Positions 1-10,359 of a stretch of 64,000 nt of DNA are shown piece after piece. The notes beneath the pieces are model-generated. The model was not told the DNA's origin. It saw nothing but the letters and a program-made list of their open reading frames with translations, and did not search any database. Location of the stretch: NCBI RefSeq assembly GCF_040807025.1, contig NC_090968.1, positions 434,001 through 498,000 of the forward strand, read 5' to 3'. Numbering within the stretch: position 1 is the first letter of the stretch; every line of letters starts with the position of its first letter. This stretch comes from Struthio camelus (taxonomy: Eukaryota; Chordata; Aves; Struthioniformes; Struthionidae). The position numbers were made by a program, and so were the translations under genes.

Positions 1-2124
1 GCTCATGCTACGGCCTGACATAGGCTGGGAGCAGCACCATGAGGCTAAAGGGAGAGCAACCCATACGCCCCATCCTCAAGGACAAAAAGGATGAGGTCTG
101 CTATCCTTGCAGGTTTTTAAGGAACTGCTTGTTAACACCACATAAGACCCAAGTGCTTTGGAATTAAGTAAATCCTTGCTCAGGAACCAAAACAACCAAT
201 AGGCATGGCAGGGATTGAACTGCCAAGCCGGAAGGTCCAAATACATCGGCTCACTCAAGCAGCCTTGGAAGCGGATGCAGCAGCAGCCGCACTGCTGAGG
301 CTCTTGTGCATCCTGGTGCAATTCAGGGCATGCCCGCATCGTGACGGAGGAAGGATGAGCACTCTCACTGTCGGTTAGGTAACTGCCTTGCTCATAAGCA
401 TGTGAATTAATGAATCATCGAGTTAACAAATCAGTGAACTAGCTAATTAAGTAACTACAGAATTAATGACTTAGGCTAGTCTGCACAGAAAGGATTCACT
501 CTTTCTTTGCTTTTGGGTTTTTTTTTCTTTTTTACCTAATAAGCTCATAAGACTAAAGTTGGTTTCACAAAGTACGCTGTCCTGTAAATTTGAGAGATCA
601 CAACGTGACACACAGATCCGCCTTTTCCTGGGAGAGACCTACAACCAACACTCAGGGTAGCCCATGCTCATTGTGCTTTAAAGGCACCCAAGCCAGTATG
701 GTGATAAGAGACTCTGTACCTGACCAGATCATTTCGCAGTGGGCCCCAAGCATCACCACATTGATGTCTGCACTGACAGATGGGAAAGTGTTCGGAGAAA
801 AACCACGAGTCAGCTTTCAAGCACCATTAGATGTATGGGGCTCTCAGGTTATGAGGGACAACGCAGACAGATTCCTCATACGCACTGGCTGAGTAGGAAG
901 CGTCAACTCGGACAAAGAGGCCTTCTGACTATCATGTGAAAGTTGACGAGGACTGGAGCACGGCATCTGCTGGGGCTTTAACTGCAAGACTCCACACTGG
1001 ACCAAGTTAGTCATTTTGCAAGAAGGGATGCTGCTCCTGCCTCACAAGCAGAGCTTGTCATTTTGTACCACCCAACAGCCTTTCCTCAGATTCCAGGATC
1101 TACCCCAAAATAATTACAAAACTCATAGCTTTGCATAACAATGGCACAGACATGTGAAAAAAGTACTTGTCAACTACCACGTAAATAACAAACAGTGAAA
1201 AGAGGAAAAAAACCCAGCTCATGGGGACAATAGCAAATGTGTGCACATGACATTCTGACAAACTGCTGGCTAGAGAAGAAAATTGTTTGCCAGCAATCCA
1301 ATTACACCTGACCTCCCTGCAGGGGACAATTCAGGACACCTGCAACAGTTCCATGCCTTCAGCTTTCTAGAGAAGCTCCAGAGAAGACACGAACCTGATC
1401 TAAACAAGGGAACTTGGCTTGTCCCGAAAAGGTGCAATTTGCTTACTTGCTTTGGAAACTCTGCCATCATAAACAAACAAACAAAATACCATGCACACCC
1501 CCCCCAAACAGTTACAAAGGGATTATTTAAGAGTCTTGCCTAAAGTCTGCATTAATTTAAGACCAGGGCACCCAAAGGTGCACACAGAATTTGTCACTCA
1601 CCATTACTGCAAACAGCCAGAGACACTACAAAGGTCAGCCCGAGGAGAAGAGGGTTAAGTAACAATACCCACTCTTGACCAGAGAGACTGTTGTTCTGTC
1701 CTTCTTTACCAAACACTTGGTGCGTTAGAAGCTGTTTGATCACACAGGGCAAGACCCATTTTCTCCTCGTGATTCAGAAGGGAACAGGGGAGTCTTGGCT
1801 TTCCTAAAGCAGCCATAGCCAGGAAACACTGATGCACAGAAGGCAGAAGCAAGGAAACGTGAACCCCTGCTTAGCTAGCTCCGTCTCCAGCAGCAATGCA
1901 CACCTCGAGCAGAGGGTTTTGCTCTGTCTTTACCATTTGGGTTTAAGCAAGGGCCTGGGCGAAAGGAATTAAGGACATTTGTGTCGAGGAACATTGGAAA
2001 CAAAGGGAAGAAAACGGGCCCTAACCTGTAAAGGGTTTGAAAAAGTTCTTGATGCAAAGGAGAGCAACGGGCTTGAGCTGGCTTCAACCCACGTATTCCT
2101 TCCTGGCAACTGGGGAGGCCCAGC
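1..2124. other. Unassigned DNA, start of unit
   Basis: No recognised gene. It holds an AT-rich stretch near 400-470 with repeated aattaa/gttaac-like words, a T-rich run near 518-535, an (AAAC)n run near 1472-1484 and a C8 run near 1498-1505. An unrecognised 100-codon plus-strand frame (590-892) contains the segment VPDQIISQWAPSITTLMSAL. Same in units 2, 3 and 4 (20362-22485, 40729-42852, 61088-63211). Confidence 0.6.
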
Positions 2125-2313
2125 GTTGTGACAGTGAGCCCATGATAGTAATGGGTAAAGGGGATCACATTGGTGTTGTGATGGAACTGTATAATGCAAC
2201 TGCTAGAGTTTGTGAAGTGTACACTGGCATTGTGGTTTCAGACTGTTGCTGTATCGCTCTGCTAAATCAGACATCCCATGTAGCATCAAATACCTCGAAA
2301 GGAAACTGTTATG
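2125..2313 (+). repeat. Dispersed repeat, copy A, unit 1
   Basis: Homologous to copy B at 7800-7995. Shared landmarks in the same order: gcgttgtgac, cacattggt(g/a)ttgtgat, gaactgt, an attgtg block, gct(g)aatca, tgctaaatca, gtaacatca-like, cctc.aaa and gaaact. The two copies are diverged, so the element is older than the array. Family unknown; an LTR or short interspersed element are both possible. Confidence 0.6.
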
Positions 2314-2389
2314 GGGATGGGAGCTCTCACAGCTCCAGGCCTTTCTGCCCCTGTCGCGCTACAACACTGGCTGAAAGCACCACTCCGTT

Positions 2390-2720
2390 TCCCCCGGAGG
2401 GTGGCAAACAGCTCCCGCGCCCAGCTCAGGTTTCGGGGGCCAGTTCCCTTCCAGCGACTCCCACAGGGGAGCCCAGCAGAGCGGGGCCCAGCGGCAGCAG
2501 CCTTTCCTGGCGGAGGCTCCGCTGGAGGACAACTCCCACTGCCCCGGGGCCGGCCTCACGCTGCTGGGGCGAGGGCAGGAGCCGGAGCCGCCCGCGAGGC
2601 CGCGTGTGGAGAGAGCAGAGAGCTCGGAGCTGTGACGTGCGGGTCTGCGGGGGACCGGCCTCGGGCGGCGGTGGGGAGGGCAGTGGCACCTGGCGCTGCA
2701 GGGCCCCGGGCCTGGGCTGC
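2390..2720. promoter_or_regulatory. CpG island, unit 1
   Basis: GC-rich stretch with dense CpG (cccgcgaggccgcg, ctcgggcggcgg, tgtgacgtgcggg). A strong splice donor (gcccag|gtaatgag, after 2745) follows on the plus strand, so the island may be the promoter and first exon of a former or noncoding transcript directed at the fragment at 2800. No intact gene uses it in view. Confidence 0.45.
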
Positions 2721-2799
2721 TGAAGAGAAGGAAGGGGAGGCCCAGGTAATGAGAAGCTCCTGTGTGTCTTCGGCCTTGCGGCTGAGGAAGTAAAAGGGG

Positions 2800-3105
2800 G
2801 TGATTGTGGTGGTGCTGATGAGGGGCCTGGAGGACATCCCCTGTCTGGAGATGGTCAGCAAGAGCATGCTGGTGCTGGCCAAAGTGGTGCATGAGCTGAA
2901 GGGCAAGGACCTGGGCTCCGCTTTCAGGGACACTGCCAAGTGCAAAGACCATGGCGGGGCACGGTGGCCCTCACGAGTCCACAACGTCTGCTCGATTCAC
3001 ACGCCGTCTCCAGGCTCGGACGCCTTTGCCTGCTCAACACCCTGGGACAAGACAACCCCAGGCCTTGGAAAGTACACCGAGTACACCAAAGGAAGGAAAC
3101 CCTGA
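2800..3105 (+). pseudogene. MROH-like exon fragment, unit 1
   Basis: The open frame contains GLEDIPCLEMVSKSMLVLAK followed by VVHELKGKDLGSAFRDTAK. This recalls a helical repeat of maestro HEAT-like (MROH) proteins, a family with many copies in birds. After about position 2941 the resemblance stops and the frame continues as low-complexity sequence into a C tract. There is no start codon with a clear upstream exon and no intact neighbouring exon, so it reads as a decayed fragment. It lies just beyond the 3' end of the TMCO5-like gene. Family call from memory of the repeat pattern only. Confidence 0.35.
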
Positions 3106-3106
3106 A

Positions 3107-3121
3107 CCCCCCCCCCCCCCC
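3107..3121 (+). repeat. C15 homopolymer
   Basis: Pure C15 in unit 1. Units 2 and 3 have C5-T-C7 near 23467 and 43834. This accounts for the 2-bp length difference. Confidence 0.9.
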
Positions 3122-3319
3122 AACAACCACCTCAAATCACCCCCTGCCCACAAAGGCCACCATGTGAAAAGACTCTGGGGCTCCAAGGGCCTCTCTCTGC
3201 GTGCGCACAAAGCACACTCGACCACACCAAAGTGGTCTCCGAGGACGTCTTATTCAGCGGGCACCCAGCAGGCTCCACGAGGCCGAGACCTACGGAGACG
3301 CGGGGCTGGGCGACGGCTG

Positions 3320-5762
3320 TCAGGAAGGCAGCAGCCCCTCACTCCACAGGCTCAGGGTCTCTCCCAGCACGTACACCAGGTGAGCATAGCTCTGCTCGGG
3401 TAGCAGCCACAGCAGCAGCCGGTAGAGGAACTCCTGGTCATACTGGGAAGCGTAGAGCACCACGGCGCCCAGCACGAAGCCGACGACCAGCTCCAGGCAG
3501 ATGAAGAGCATGCAGAGTCTCCTGGGGCACAGCGCAGGCATGGGAGAGGGCGCAGGGCAGGTGCATCCCAACCCTCTCCTGCCCTGCACCCACCGCTGGG
3601 CCACGCGGGCCCCTTCAGCCAGCCCCACCGTCTGCACCCCCACCCCCCAACACGCACTGCTCGTCGCTCCCTGGTGGAGGGTTGCAGAAGAGCCGCCAGG
3701 AGCCCAGAAAGAAGAAAGCTTGGCGCAAGGAATGCGCTGCCGGGGCGTGATTCCCAGCTGCAAAGCCCACAGCCAGTGAGCAGGACCCGCCAGGCCGCAG
3801 CCCGCTCGCTGCACAGCAGCCCACACGTGAGCCGCAGGGCATCAGGGACCCCAGGGGCAACTCACTGCAGCCACGTAGCCATGCCGCATCTCTTTGCCAG
3901 CTCCTGCCTCTCCTGCAGGCCAACACAGAGCGGGGACACTTGTGGGACCCACACGGGGCTGCATGGCGCCCCTCTCCCCAGCAAGACCCTGCCAGCTCCT
4001 GCAGGCTTTGGCGCTGCCTCTCCCCCTTACCAGCTTCGCTTCCAGCAGCTCCGGCAGCACAGACCCCTCCACCTCGGGCTCCTGCTCCATCTGCTGCTTG
4101 CTGCAGGCAACAGAGCTTGCTTGGGCGAGCGCTGACCTCCATGGCCGCTGGGGCTGCCCGTCGCAACATACTGCTGCCCCACAGCAGCCATCGGGGTCTC
4201 CTGTCCCGCCACATGCTGCACAGAGCCCCTGCATCCCCTCCCCGAGGCCGGCACTGGCGTCCTCTGGCCCTCCAGCTGCAGCACAGAGCTGCTGCATGCG
4301 CCTGTGGGGAGAGGTGTCCCCGGTGCCCACTCACTAGGCATTTTCCAGCTCCAGCTCCTCCACTTCCTCTCGAAGTGGCCTCAGTTCAGCCCGCAGCACC
4401 TGGCAGACAGAAGGGGCCCGGTCCACGTGCCTGCTGCAGCCTCCTCCAAAGCCCCCGGCCAGTGGGCGCCCACCACCCTCTGCCCTCGCCCCTTTGGCAC
4501 TACCTTTGCCCGCTTCTCCTGCTCACGCAGCTGCTGCTTCAGCTGGGCCGAGCGCTGCTGCTCCTGCAACTCACAGGGCACACAATGCAATGCCACCAGT
4601 GGAGCTGGCAGCTGGGCAGCCCCCTCCGCCTCCAGCCCCAGGGCTCGGCCCCCTCGCAACTGCCCCGCCCCAGGGCCCCGGGAGGGCTGGCCACAGACAA
4701 GGCCAGCCAAAGGGGAGTCACGGCCCCTGGGGCTAGTGCCCTCCCCAGGCCCACTGCTGGCCAAGGCTGAGGGGTGCACCGATGCCAGCACTGGCACCCC
4801 ACCAGCACTGGCACCCCACTGCTGCCAGCGCAGCTCTCCCTCTCCCCTGTACCTCGTCGAGCTCCTGCAGCCTCATGCGCCTCTCCTCCTTGGCTGCCTG
4901 CAAGCGCTCCTGCGGCAGAGGAGAGGAAGAGGAGCACTCAGCAGGGCACGGGCTCTCTCCTGTGAGATCTGCTCCTGGCAGCGGGTCCCAGGCCCTCCGC
5001 CCTCCCGGCTGCCCTCGGCCCCCAGCTCCCACTCTGCCACTGTCCCTCGCACGCGCCTCCCCTCTGTACCCAGCTCTGCAGGCACCAGCGGGCAGCCAGA
5101 GGCCCCTGGCTCCGCTCACCTCCAGCTGGGGCAGCAGCTCCTCCATCACCTGCAGCTCCTGCTGGCTGCTGCAGCACCGCTGCCTGAGGGCACAGTTCTC
5201 CCGCGCCAGCTCCTGGGCAGCAGCCTGCAGCTCCTGCTTCTCCTCCTGCTGCATGGGGAAGGGGGCAGAGCAGGGCTTCAGAGCCAAGCAGAGGGGGCAC
5301 AGAGCAGGCCTTCAGCGGGGGCACCACCAGCCCCGCGCACCAAGGCCACTCCACGCCTACCAGGCACCGCAGCAGCTCCTTGCAATGGCCCCTCTCCTCC
5401 TTGCTTTCATTCAGCTGCTCCAGCAGCCTGCTGTGCTCGGCCAGCAGCCCTTCCAGCTCCTCCGCCCCTCTCCTGCGCCTCTGCTGCCTGCAGCAACGGG
5501 GTGCCATCACACCACACGCACCGGCACAGGCCCTCCCACCTGCCTGCCCTTCCTCCGCCAACCTCCGCACACCTCCCCAGCCTCCTGCATTCCCGCGCCC
5601 AGCCACGTCGCGATCACCCCACCTGGCCACCTGCTTGGTCAGGCGGGCGTTTGTGCCCTGCAGCGCCTCATAGTCCTTCTCCAGCGCCTCCAGGAGATTC
5701 AGCAGCTCCTGCTTCTGCGCCTGTACCCGCTGCAGGGCCAGCTTCACATCCGCCACCTCCAT
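3320..5762 (-). CDS. TMCO5-like coiled-coil membrane protein, copy 1 (9 coding exons, 298 aa)
   Basis: Coding exons on the minus strand, in order: 5762-5623, 5487-5361, 5248-5120, 4909-4853, 4563-4504, 4399-4335, 4100-4031, 3912-3866, 3521-3320. Each junction has GT..AG ends and matching phase, and the joined frame is 897 nt with a single terminal TGA. The start MEVADVKLAL is the first in-frame ATG after a plausible 5'UTR acceptor. Residues 1 to about 230 are rich in E, Q, L, K and R with heptad-like leucines, as in a long coiled coil. About residues 235-255 (CMLFICLELVVGFVLGAVVL) form one membrane segment, followed by a short tail ending in EGLLPS. The length, coiled-coil plus C-terminal anchor layout and the tail resemble my recollection of mammalian TMCO5A/B (about 288 aa), which is reported in spermatid manchettes. 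The family call is tentative. The gene model is strong because nine phases agree. Confidence 0.72.
4784..4818 (+). repeat. Short tandem duplication in a TMCO5-like intron
   Basis: ccagcactggcacccca occurs twice in tandem inside the intron between exons 4 and 5. Also present in units 2 and 3 (about 25143 and 45510). Confidence 0.8.
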
Positions 5763-6112
5763 GGCTTGGGCTGTGCGCTGGGAGGCAGCACGGTGTGAGG
5801 GGGCTACAGCCCGTGTGCTCGGGCACACAGGGACGCTCACGTGGTCACTACCCTTCCCGGCATATACACACATAAACACTCGTGCACACTTACAGACCCA
5901 TATTGCGTGTGCTCCAAACGATGTCCTTGTGCACAGCTGGAAGCAGCCACCCTGCTCCCCCACAGTCCACGTGTGCCAGGCACACATGTACAGCCCTGGC
6001 CCACGGGCAGGCACACTCGGGCTGTGGCGCTGGCAGTTCCCCGAGTCCCACCGCCCCCACCGCCCGGCCCGACCCGGTCCAGCCCGTGCTGGACGTCCCC
6101 CACGCAGCTCAC

Positions 6113-6362
6113 CTCCACTCTGCAAGCACGCCCCGTGGGAGCCCAGCCGCCTCTGCCAGGCAGGGCACGAGGAGGCACAGGCAGCGGTGCCTCTGGCGAG
6201 CGGTACCAAGGTCTGCTGCCAGCCCCAGAGCACGAGCCCAGCACCAGCCCCAAAAGCCTTGCTCGACCCCCCGCGCCTCACACCCGAGCTTGGCACGAGT
6301 CTGACCACCAGGCAGCTGGGCGAGACTCTGCAGCCGCCCGAGGCAATGCAGCAGCGCTGCGC
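6113..6362 (-). other. Candidate noncoding first exon of the TMCO5-like gene
   Basis: On the minus strand a strong donor (GTGGAG|GTGAGC, exon end 6113) lies upstream of an acceptor (CTGCCTCCCAG|CGCAC, exon start 5777), which sits 15 nt before the ATG at 5762. Splicing these gives a 5'UTR exon joined to the ATG exon. The 5' boundary near 6362 is a guess. Equivalent regions are 26472-26721 and 46839-47088. An upstream open frame starts at 6387 and would overlap the main start out of frame. Confidence 0.4.
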
Positions 6363-6410
6363 TGTCACAAGAGGTTGGGGCCATCACAAAGGGCCGTCAC
6401 AAAGGGCCCC
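6363..6410 (-). promoter_or_regulatory. Triple TCACAA motif upstream of TMCO5-like copy 1
   Basis: The plus strand holds three TCACAA motifs at 6365-6370, 6384-6389 and 6397-6402. The last two lie in a near-perfect 13-bp tandem (ccatcacaaaggg / ccgtcacaaaggg). The position just upstream of the candidate first exon suggests a proximal promoter element. No TATA box is evident. Promoter role is inferred from position only. Confidence 0.35.
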
Positions 6411-7799
6411 CGAGAGCGCTGGCCAGGGGTGGCCAGTGCCCCCCGGCAGGCACCCGCCTCTTGTGCTCCCCCAGCCTCCTCCCCGGGCACGGAGGCCTAA
6501 AGCCCAGGGCTGGAGATGGGAGGAGAAAGCCCTGGGGAAGCCCTTCATCCCCACAGCCTCTGCTGCAAGATGCCAGCTGGCCTGGCCCAAAAGGGCTCTG
6601 CGCTAGAGCCCAACCACTGGGGACCCTGTGGCAGCAGGGGCAGACAGGCAGACGCCTTTCCCAATGCATGGCAGACTCATTTCCCGCCATGGGGATGGTG
6701 GCCTTGCTTGGCCCACAGCTCCCAAGCCGTTCCTCTGAAACAGAGGCCAGCCTCCAGTCCCCTTTGCACGGAGAGCAAGCCAGCTTTCTGTGCAACAGTT
6801 GTGGCCAGTCACTCCCTGTGTCCTCTGAGCCGGCCTGCCTTGTTGGGGTCTAGCGGTCAGTGGCACAGGGCGCCGGCAGGAGCCAGCAGGGCAGCAGGGA
6901 CAGGCGTCGCACCTGGAGCCCACACGTTGCCCAGAGCACAGCCCGGTAGGGGCATGCTTAGACTCATGTCATGGCTCTTCACTAATGGGCGGGTATCAGA
7001 TCTACTGGCAGAATGATGAACACTAACAGAAGCGCAGATCTACTAGCAGAATTGCTAACAAGGCCATCTCAAGTACAAGGAGATCCCATAGGGGCCCCTG
7101 CACTGTGTGCTTCCCAGGGAGATAGCTTGGAGTGGGCCATAGCTGATGCATCGCATGGCGGGTATGCTGCCTCTCTCTCACATCTTGCATGCAGATCAGA
7201 GACACTGCAGGTTCAGTTCTCGGACGTGCTCCCCAACCAACAGCATACCGAGAAAGAGCACGCCAACACCCACTCCCCCTATCAGCTAGCTGAGAGAGAG
7301 GAGCTTCCCGCTGATGCCAGCTACCCACAGCTATTGTCTCGCGGGAAGCTCAGGGGCTGTGCTCCAGCGGGCAGACCCCTCACGCGCTATAATCACCCTT
7401 TTCGCAGTGTTGTCCTGGAGCGATCAGTCCAGCCTTGCTGATCCGCTGCGCTTTGGGCCTGGGAATCTGCGGGGGACAGATCACTAAGCCTCAGGGAGAC
7501 AAGCTGTGCCTGTGCTGTTTGGCAGCCACCCTTAGTTTTCATGCTTAACGCCCGAGCTCTCCTTCCTCCTAGCCGTAAGCTTATTGAAGCCAGCCTGGAC
7601 ACCAGTTTGTCCACAGCACAGGCTCAGGTGACAGGTATTTTTTTGCAGTAAGCGGTCATTCCTGCGAGAGCCTACTGTGACTGACCAACAACGCCTACAA
7701 TGGGAGAAGGCTCAGAGGGCAAGGTGCCCCATGAATCGCAAGGACAGTGTAGGATGCAGCTCACTAACCGCAGCTGTTGCACACAGACCTGACCAGCGT
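6411..7799. other. Unassigned DNA between the TMCO5-like promoter and repeat B
   Basis: No gene recognised. Near 6996-7055 there is an imperfect direct repeat (agatctactggcagaat and agatctactagcagaat, about 36 bp apart). A 142-codon plus-strand frame (7013-7441) has no recognised domain. Equivalent regions are 26770-28158 and 47137-48525. Confidence 0.55.
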
Positions 7800-7995
7800 T
7801 GTGACGCTGAGCGTGTCTGAGACTGGAAATGGCAACCACATTGGTATTGTGATTGGTATTGTGCTTGAACTGTCTAGCTAGATGTTGTTCACACTTGTAC
7901 TGTGATACACTTGAATTGTGCTCTCAGGGCATTGCTGAATCATTGTGCTAAATCAACACCCCCTGTAACATCAGATTCCCTCAAAAGAAACTTTT
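7800..7995 (+). repeat. Dispersed repeat, copy B, unit 1
   Basis: Second member of the diverged pair, directly upstream of the CR1 end. It lacks the 7-bp gtgtata present in unit 2. Confidence 0.6.
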
Positions 7996-8000
7996 GAGGC

Positions 8001-8202
8001 CTGTGAGGGTGACGGAGCACTGGCAGAGGTTGCCCGGAGAGCTTGTGGAGTCTCCTTCGCTGGAGATTTTCAAAACCGGCCTGGACGCGGTCCTGGGCAA
8101 CATGCTCTAGAGGACCCGGCTTGAGCAGGGGGGTTGGACTAGATGATCTCCAGAGGTCCCTTCCAGGCTTGGCCATTGCGTGCTTCTGTGTGATTCTGTG
8201 AA
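8001..8202 (+). mobile_element. CR1 LINE 3' end, unit 1
   Basis: Contains the diagnostic run of CR1 3' ends: a cactggcagaggttgccc segment, ggagtctcc, ttcaaaaccggcctggacgc, tgctctag, ggggttggactagatgatct, ccagaggtccc and a terminal tgattctgtg. It is 5'-truncated, as is usual for CR1. It identifies a sauropsid, most likely avian, genome. Confidence 0.9.
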
Positions 8203-8374
8203 CCTGACAGCCACTGCAGGCAAGGCTGACACTGATTATCACACGGCCAGCTGATGCTCTGGCAGGGTTTGGGTCTCATAGTTGCTCTATCAGAGCAAGC
8301 AGGCGCTTGCACGCGTCTTGGCCCACCGCTGTCCCTTCAGAAGTTCAAAGGTGTTGGTGTGTGCAGGGCGGATT

Positions 8375-8406
8375 CCCCTCCTCCCTCCCTCCCTCCCTCC
8401 ACCTCC
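8375..8406 (+). repeat. (CTCC)n microsatellite
   Basis: About five CTCC repeats with flanking degenerate copies. Same length in the other units, at 28742-28773 and 49101-49132. Confidence 0.9.
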
Positions 8407-8889
8407 ACTGATTACAGTGGGAGCTTAGACAAGGAGCTGGCATGCAGACAGCCATTTTGTGCTCACCAAAACTGGGGACAGGGGAATCCCCCCTCCTGAG
8501 AGTGTGTGGAGTGCACGGGATGGAACGGAATCCCGCTTCATGCCAGGGCCTTCTCAATGTATTGTTTACCTCCTCTAAATCAGTCCCTGAAGCATGAGGA
8601 AAGTAACTCCCTTCTTGGCCCTGTCTAGGAGTCCTGTCTTCTCATGAGATGGGAATAGGGCCTTCTAGCGGGACATTTCCGGCTGTAAGGGTGAGGCGGG
8701 GGCAAGGCCTGGACTCCTGGCAGGGACAGATACACTGTTTCTATCACTGTGTCAGAGCGGGCTTCTCTGTAATAAATGGGGATTTCCTCAGTGCAGTGCT
8801 TGAAGGTTGGGCTCTTCTTCCAAAGGTGGAGTCAACAATGCGCTCAAGGGCTTTCAGCCTGAAGGGGCCTGTTGCTTTTTGGGGGTTCT

Positions 8890-8917
8890 CCATGGGCTCG
8901 AGGCGATGAGCCCATGG
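8890..8917. repeat. Perfect 10-bp inverted repeat
   Basis: ccatgggctc, an 8-bp spacer, then gagcccatgg. Also at 29257-29284 and 49616-49643. Intergenic; function unknown. Confidence 0.7.
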
Positions 8918-10339
8918 GATGATGTGTTAGGGAAGGAGGGCTGGATTCAGCTCTCGCTTGTGGGTAGCCAGTGCTCCTGGAGGTGGTGAATGGTCAAGTG
9001 GTATCTCCCAAACGACAGGGCTGGAGACTGATTCCCATCCTTCTCCAAGGGAGTATGGAGCCACCAGGAGAGCACAGGGCATCTCCAAGGGCACCACGTG
9101 CCTCGGGGTGGGCAGTGAATGGAGCTTCACAAAATCAGGTGGAGTCATCCAAAGGTAAAGGCCTAAACCAATGAATGTGCAGGCCAGTGAGAGCCCTACA
9201 GTCCCACGAGAGGCAGTGGGGACCCCGGAGGCCCAGGGAAAGGAGCCTGGAGAGCGGTTCACGTCACCTTCAATGAAAAGCCATGGGCTTGATCTAGGGC
9301 CACACCTGAACACAGCCTGAGCTGTTTGAAGTGCCCTGCGATTGCTCAGAGCATCGTCCATGGCCACCTACCCTTTGGTAGGGGGTTGTCTGTCCCGCGG
9401 GGTCTGCTTCCCACCCTGACCACCACGGCCAGGGCGGAGTCACCCTGTGGCCCCAGGGCACCACGGTCCGCTCCCACTGCAGAGCAGCACCCCCAGCTCG
9501 GGTCGCTACACAGGGGAAGGCTCCAGGAATGGCCGGGCAGGCCAGCGCCGATGCACTCACCTGGGGAAAGGCTCTTTGGGCAGCAGGAACGTCCCTGGAG
9601 AGCAGCAAAGCAACAACCGTGTGCTTGCAAGGAGGAATAAGCGAGCGAGAAGTCTGTTTCTCTGTGTGTCAGCTAAGGGCAGGCTGGTGTGTCCTGGGGG
9701 CAGCAGGAGCTGCCTGAGGAGCCGCAGGGCAGGGACTCTGGCGCTGTCCTGGAGGGAGGCGCTGGCACGAGGGAGCTGCAGGCCGTCTGGGGGCAGGGAA
9801 TCTCCTTGACACAAGAACAAGGGGCACAGAGTGTCACTGTCCTCTGCTTCCTTGTGTCCCTGGGGCCAGGGACAGTTTGGAAGCTGACGAGGTAGCTGAC
9901 ACCCTGCCCCTACCCACCCCTTCCCCCGTGCTGCTGTGCTTTCAAGGGGGCTTGGGCTGTGGTGTGAGTGCTACTGTGCCGCAGAAACACGGGCCTCGAC
10001 CCCTCGCTGCAGCCCCCACTGCCCTCCTGCCCCTGCCCTGCCGCCCTGCCGTCCTCCCCACGCTGCCCTGCCTCCTGACTCCTCTCCCCACACCGCAGGG
10101 CCCGGCAGTGCAGCAGGCGCAGGCACAGCCCCGCAGCTGCTGCCTGGTCCCCGGCCCTCCCCGCCTCCCTCCACACCAGGGCTCCAGCCCCAGCCAGGCA
10201 GCAGGTCCGGCCTCTCCCCCCAGCTCCTGGCCTGGCTCCTCCCGCACTCCCACCCCCTGGCAGGGAGCTGGAGCTGCCCTGGTCCTGGGCAACTGGCCAG
10301 CACCAGGGCTGGCATAGGGCCCGGGTGGACAGGCAGTGC

Positions 10340-10359
10340 GGGGGGGCAGTGGGGCAGGG
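10340..10359 (+). other. Potential G-quadruplex motif
   Basis: A G7 run, cagt, G4, ca, then G3, enough for four G-triplets on the plus strand. Equivalent positions are near 30707 and 51066. The preceding 400 bp are strongly C-rich on this strand. Confidence 0.4.

Noticed and set aside
205-240. tRNA T-arm-like sequence (minus strand, GGCAG-TTCAATCC-CTGCC)
   Set aside because: No acceptor stem, D arm or anticodon arm at the right spacing could be found.
3660-3761. Possible extra TMCO5-like exon containing a SLRQAFFFLGSWRLF segment
   Set aside because: Its entry phase does not match the preceding exon in the required frame. Skipping it joins the neighbouring exons in perfect phase. An alternative exon remains possible.
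4101-4334. Possible coding exon between TMCO5-like exons 6 and 7
   Set aside because: Using the first acceptor (CCCCACAG|G) creates an immediate TAG. Direct splicing to 4100 restores Tyr and the frame.
4304-5875. Long plus-strand open frame (523 codons) and its partners on the same strand
   Set aside because: It is antisense to the TMCO5-like exons, very rich in P, S, A and L, and is explained by the GC-rich complementary strand.
7260-7320. Plus-strand peptide YQLAEREELPADAS resembling the 72-nt duplicated block
   Set aside because: Similarity is short, on the opposite strand relation within the unit, and lacks matching splice sites; likely chance.
9561-9594. 34-nt minus-strand block with a good acceptor and donor
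   Set aside because: Splice-like signals only; no coding neighbours or recognisable peptide, so not called as an exon.
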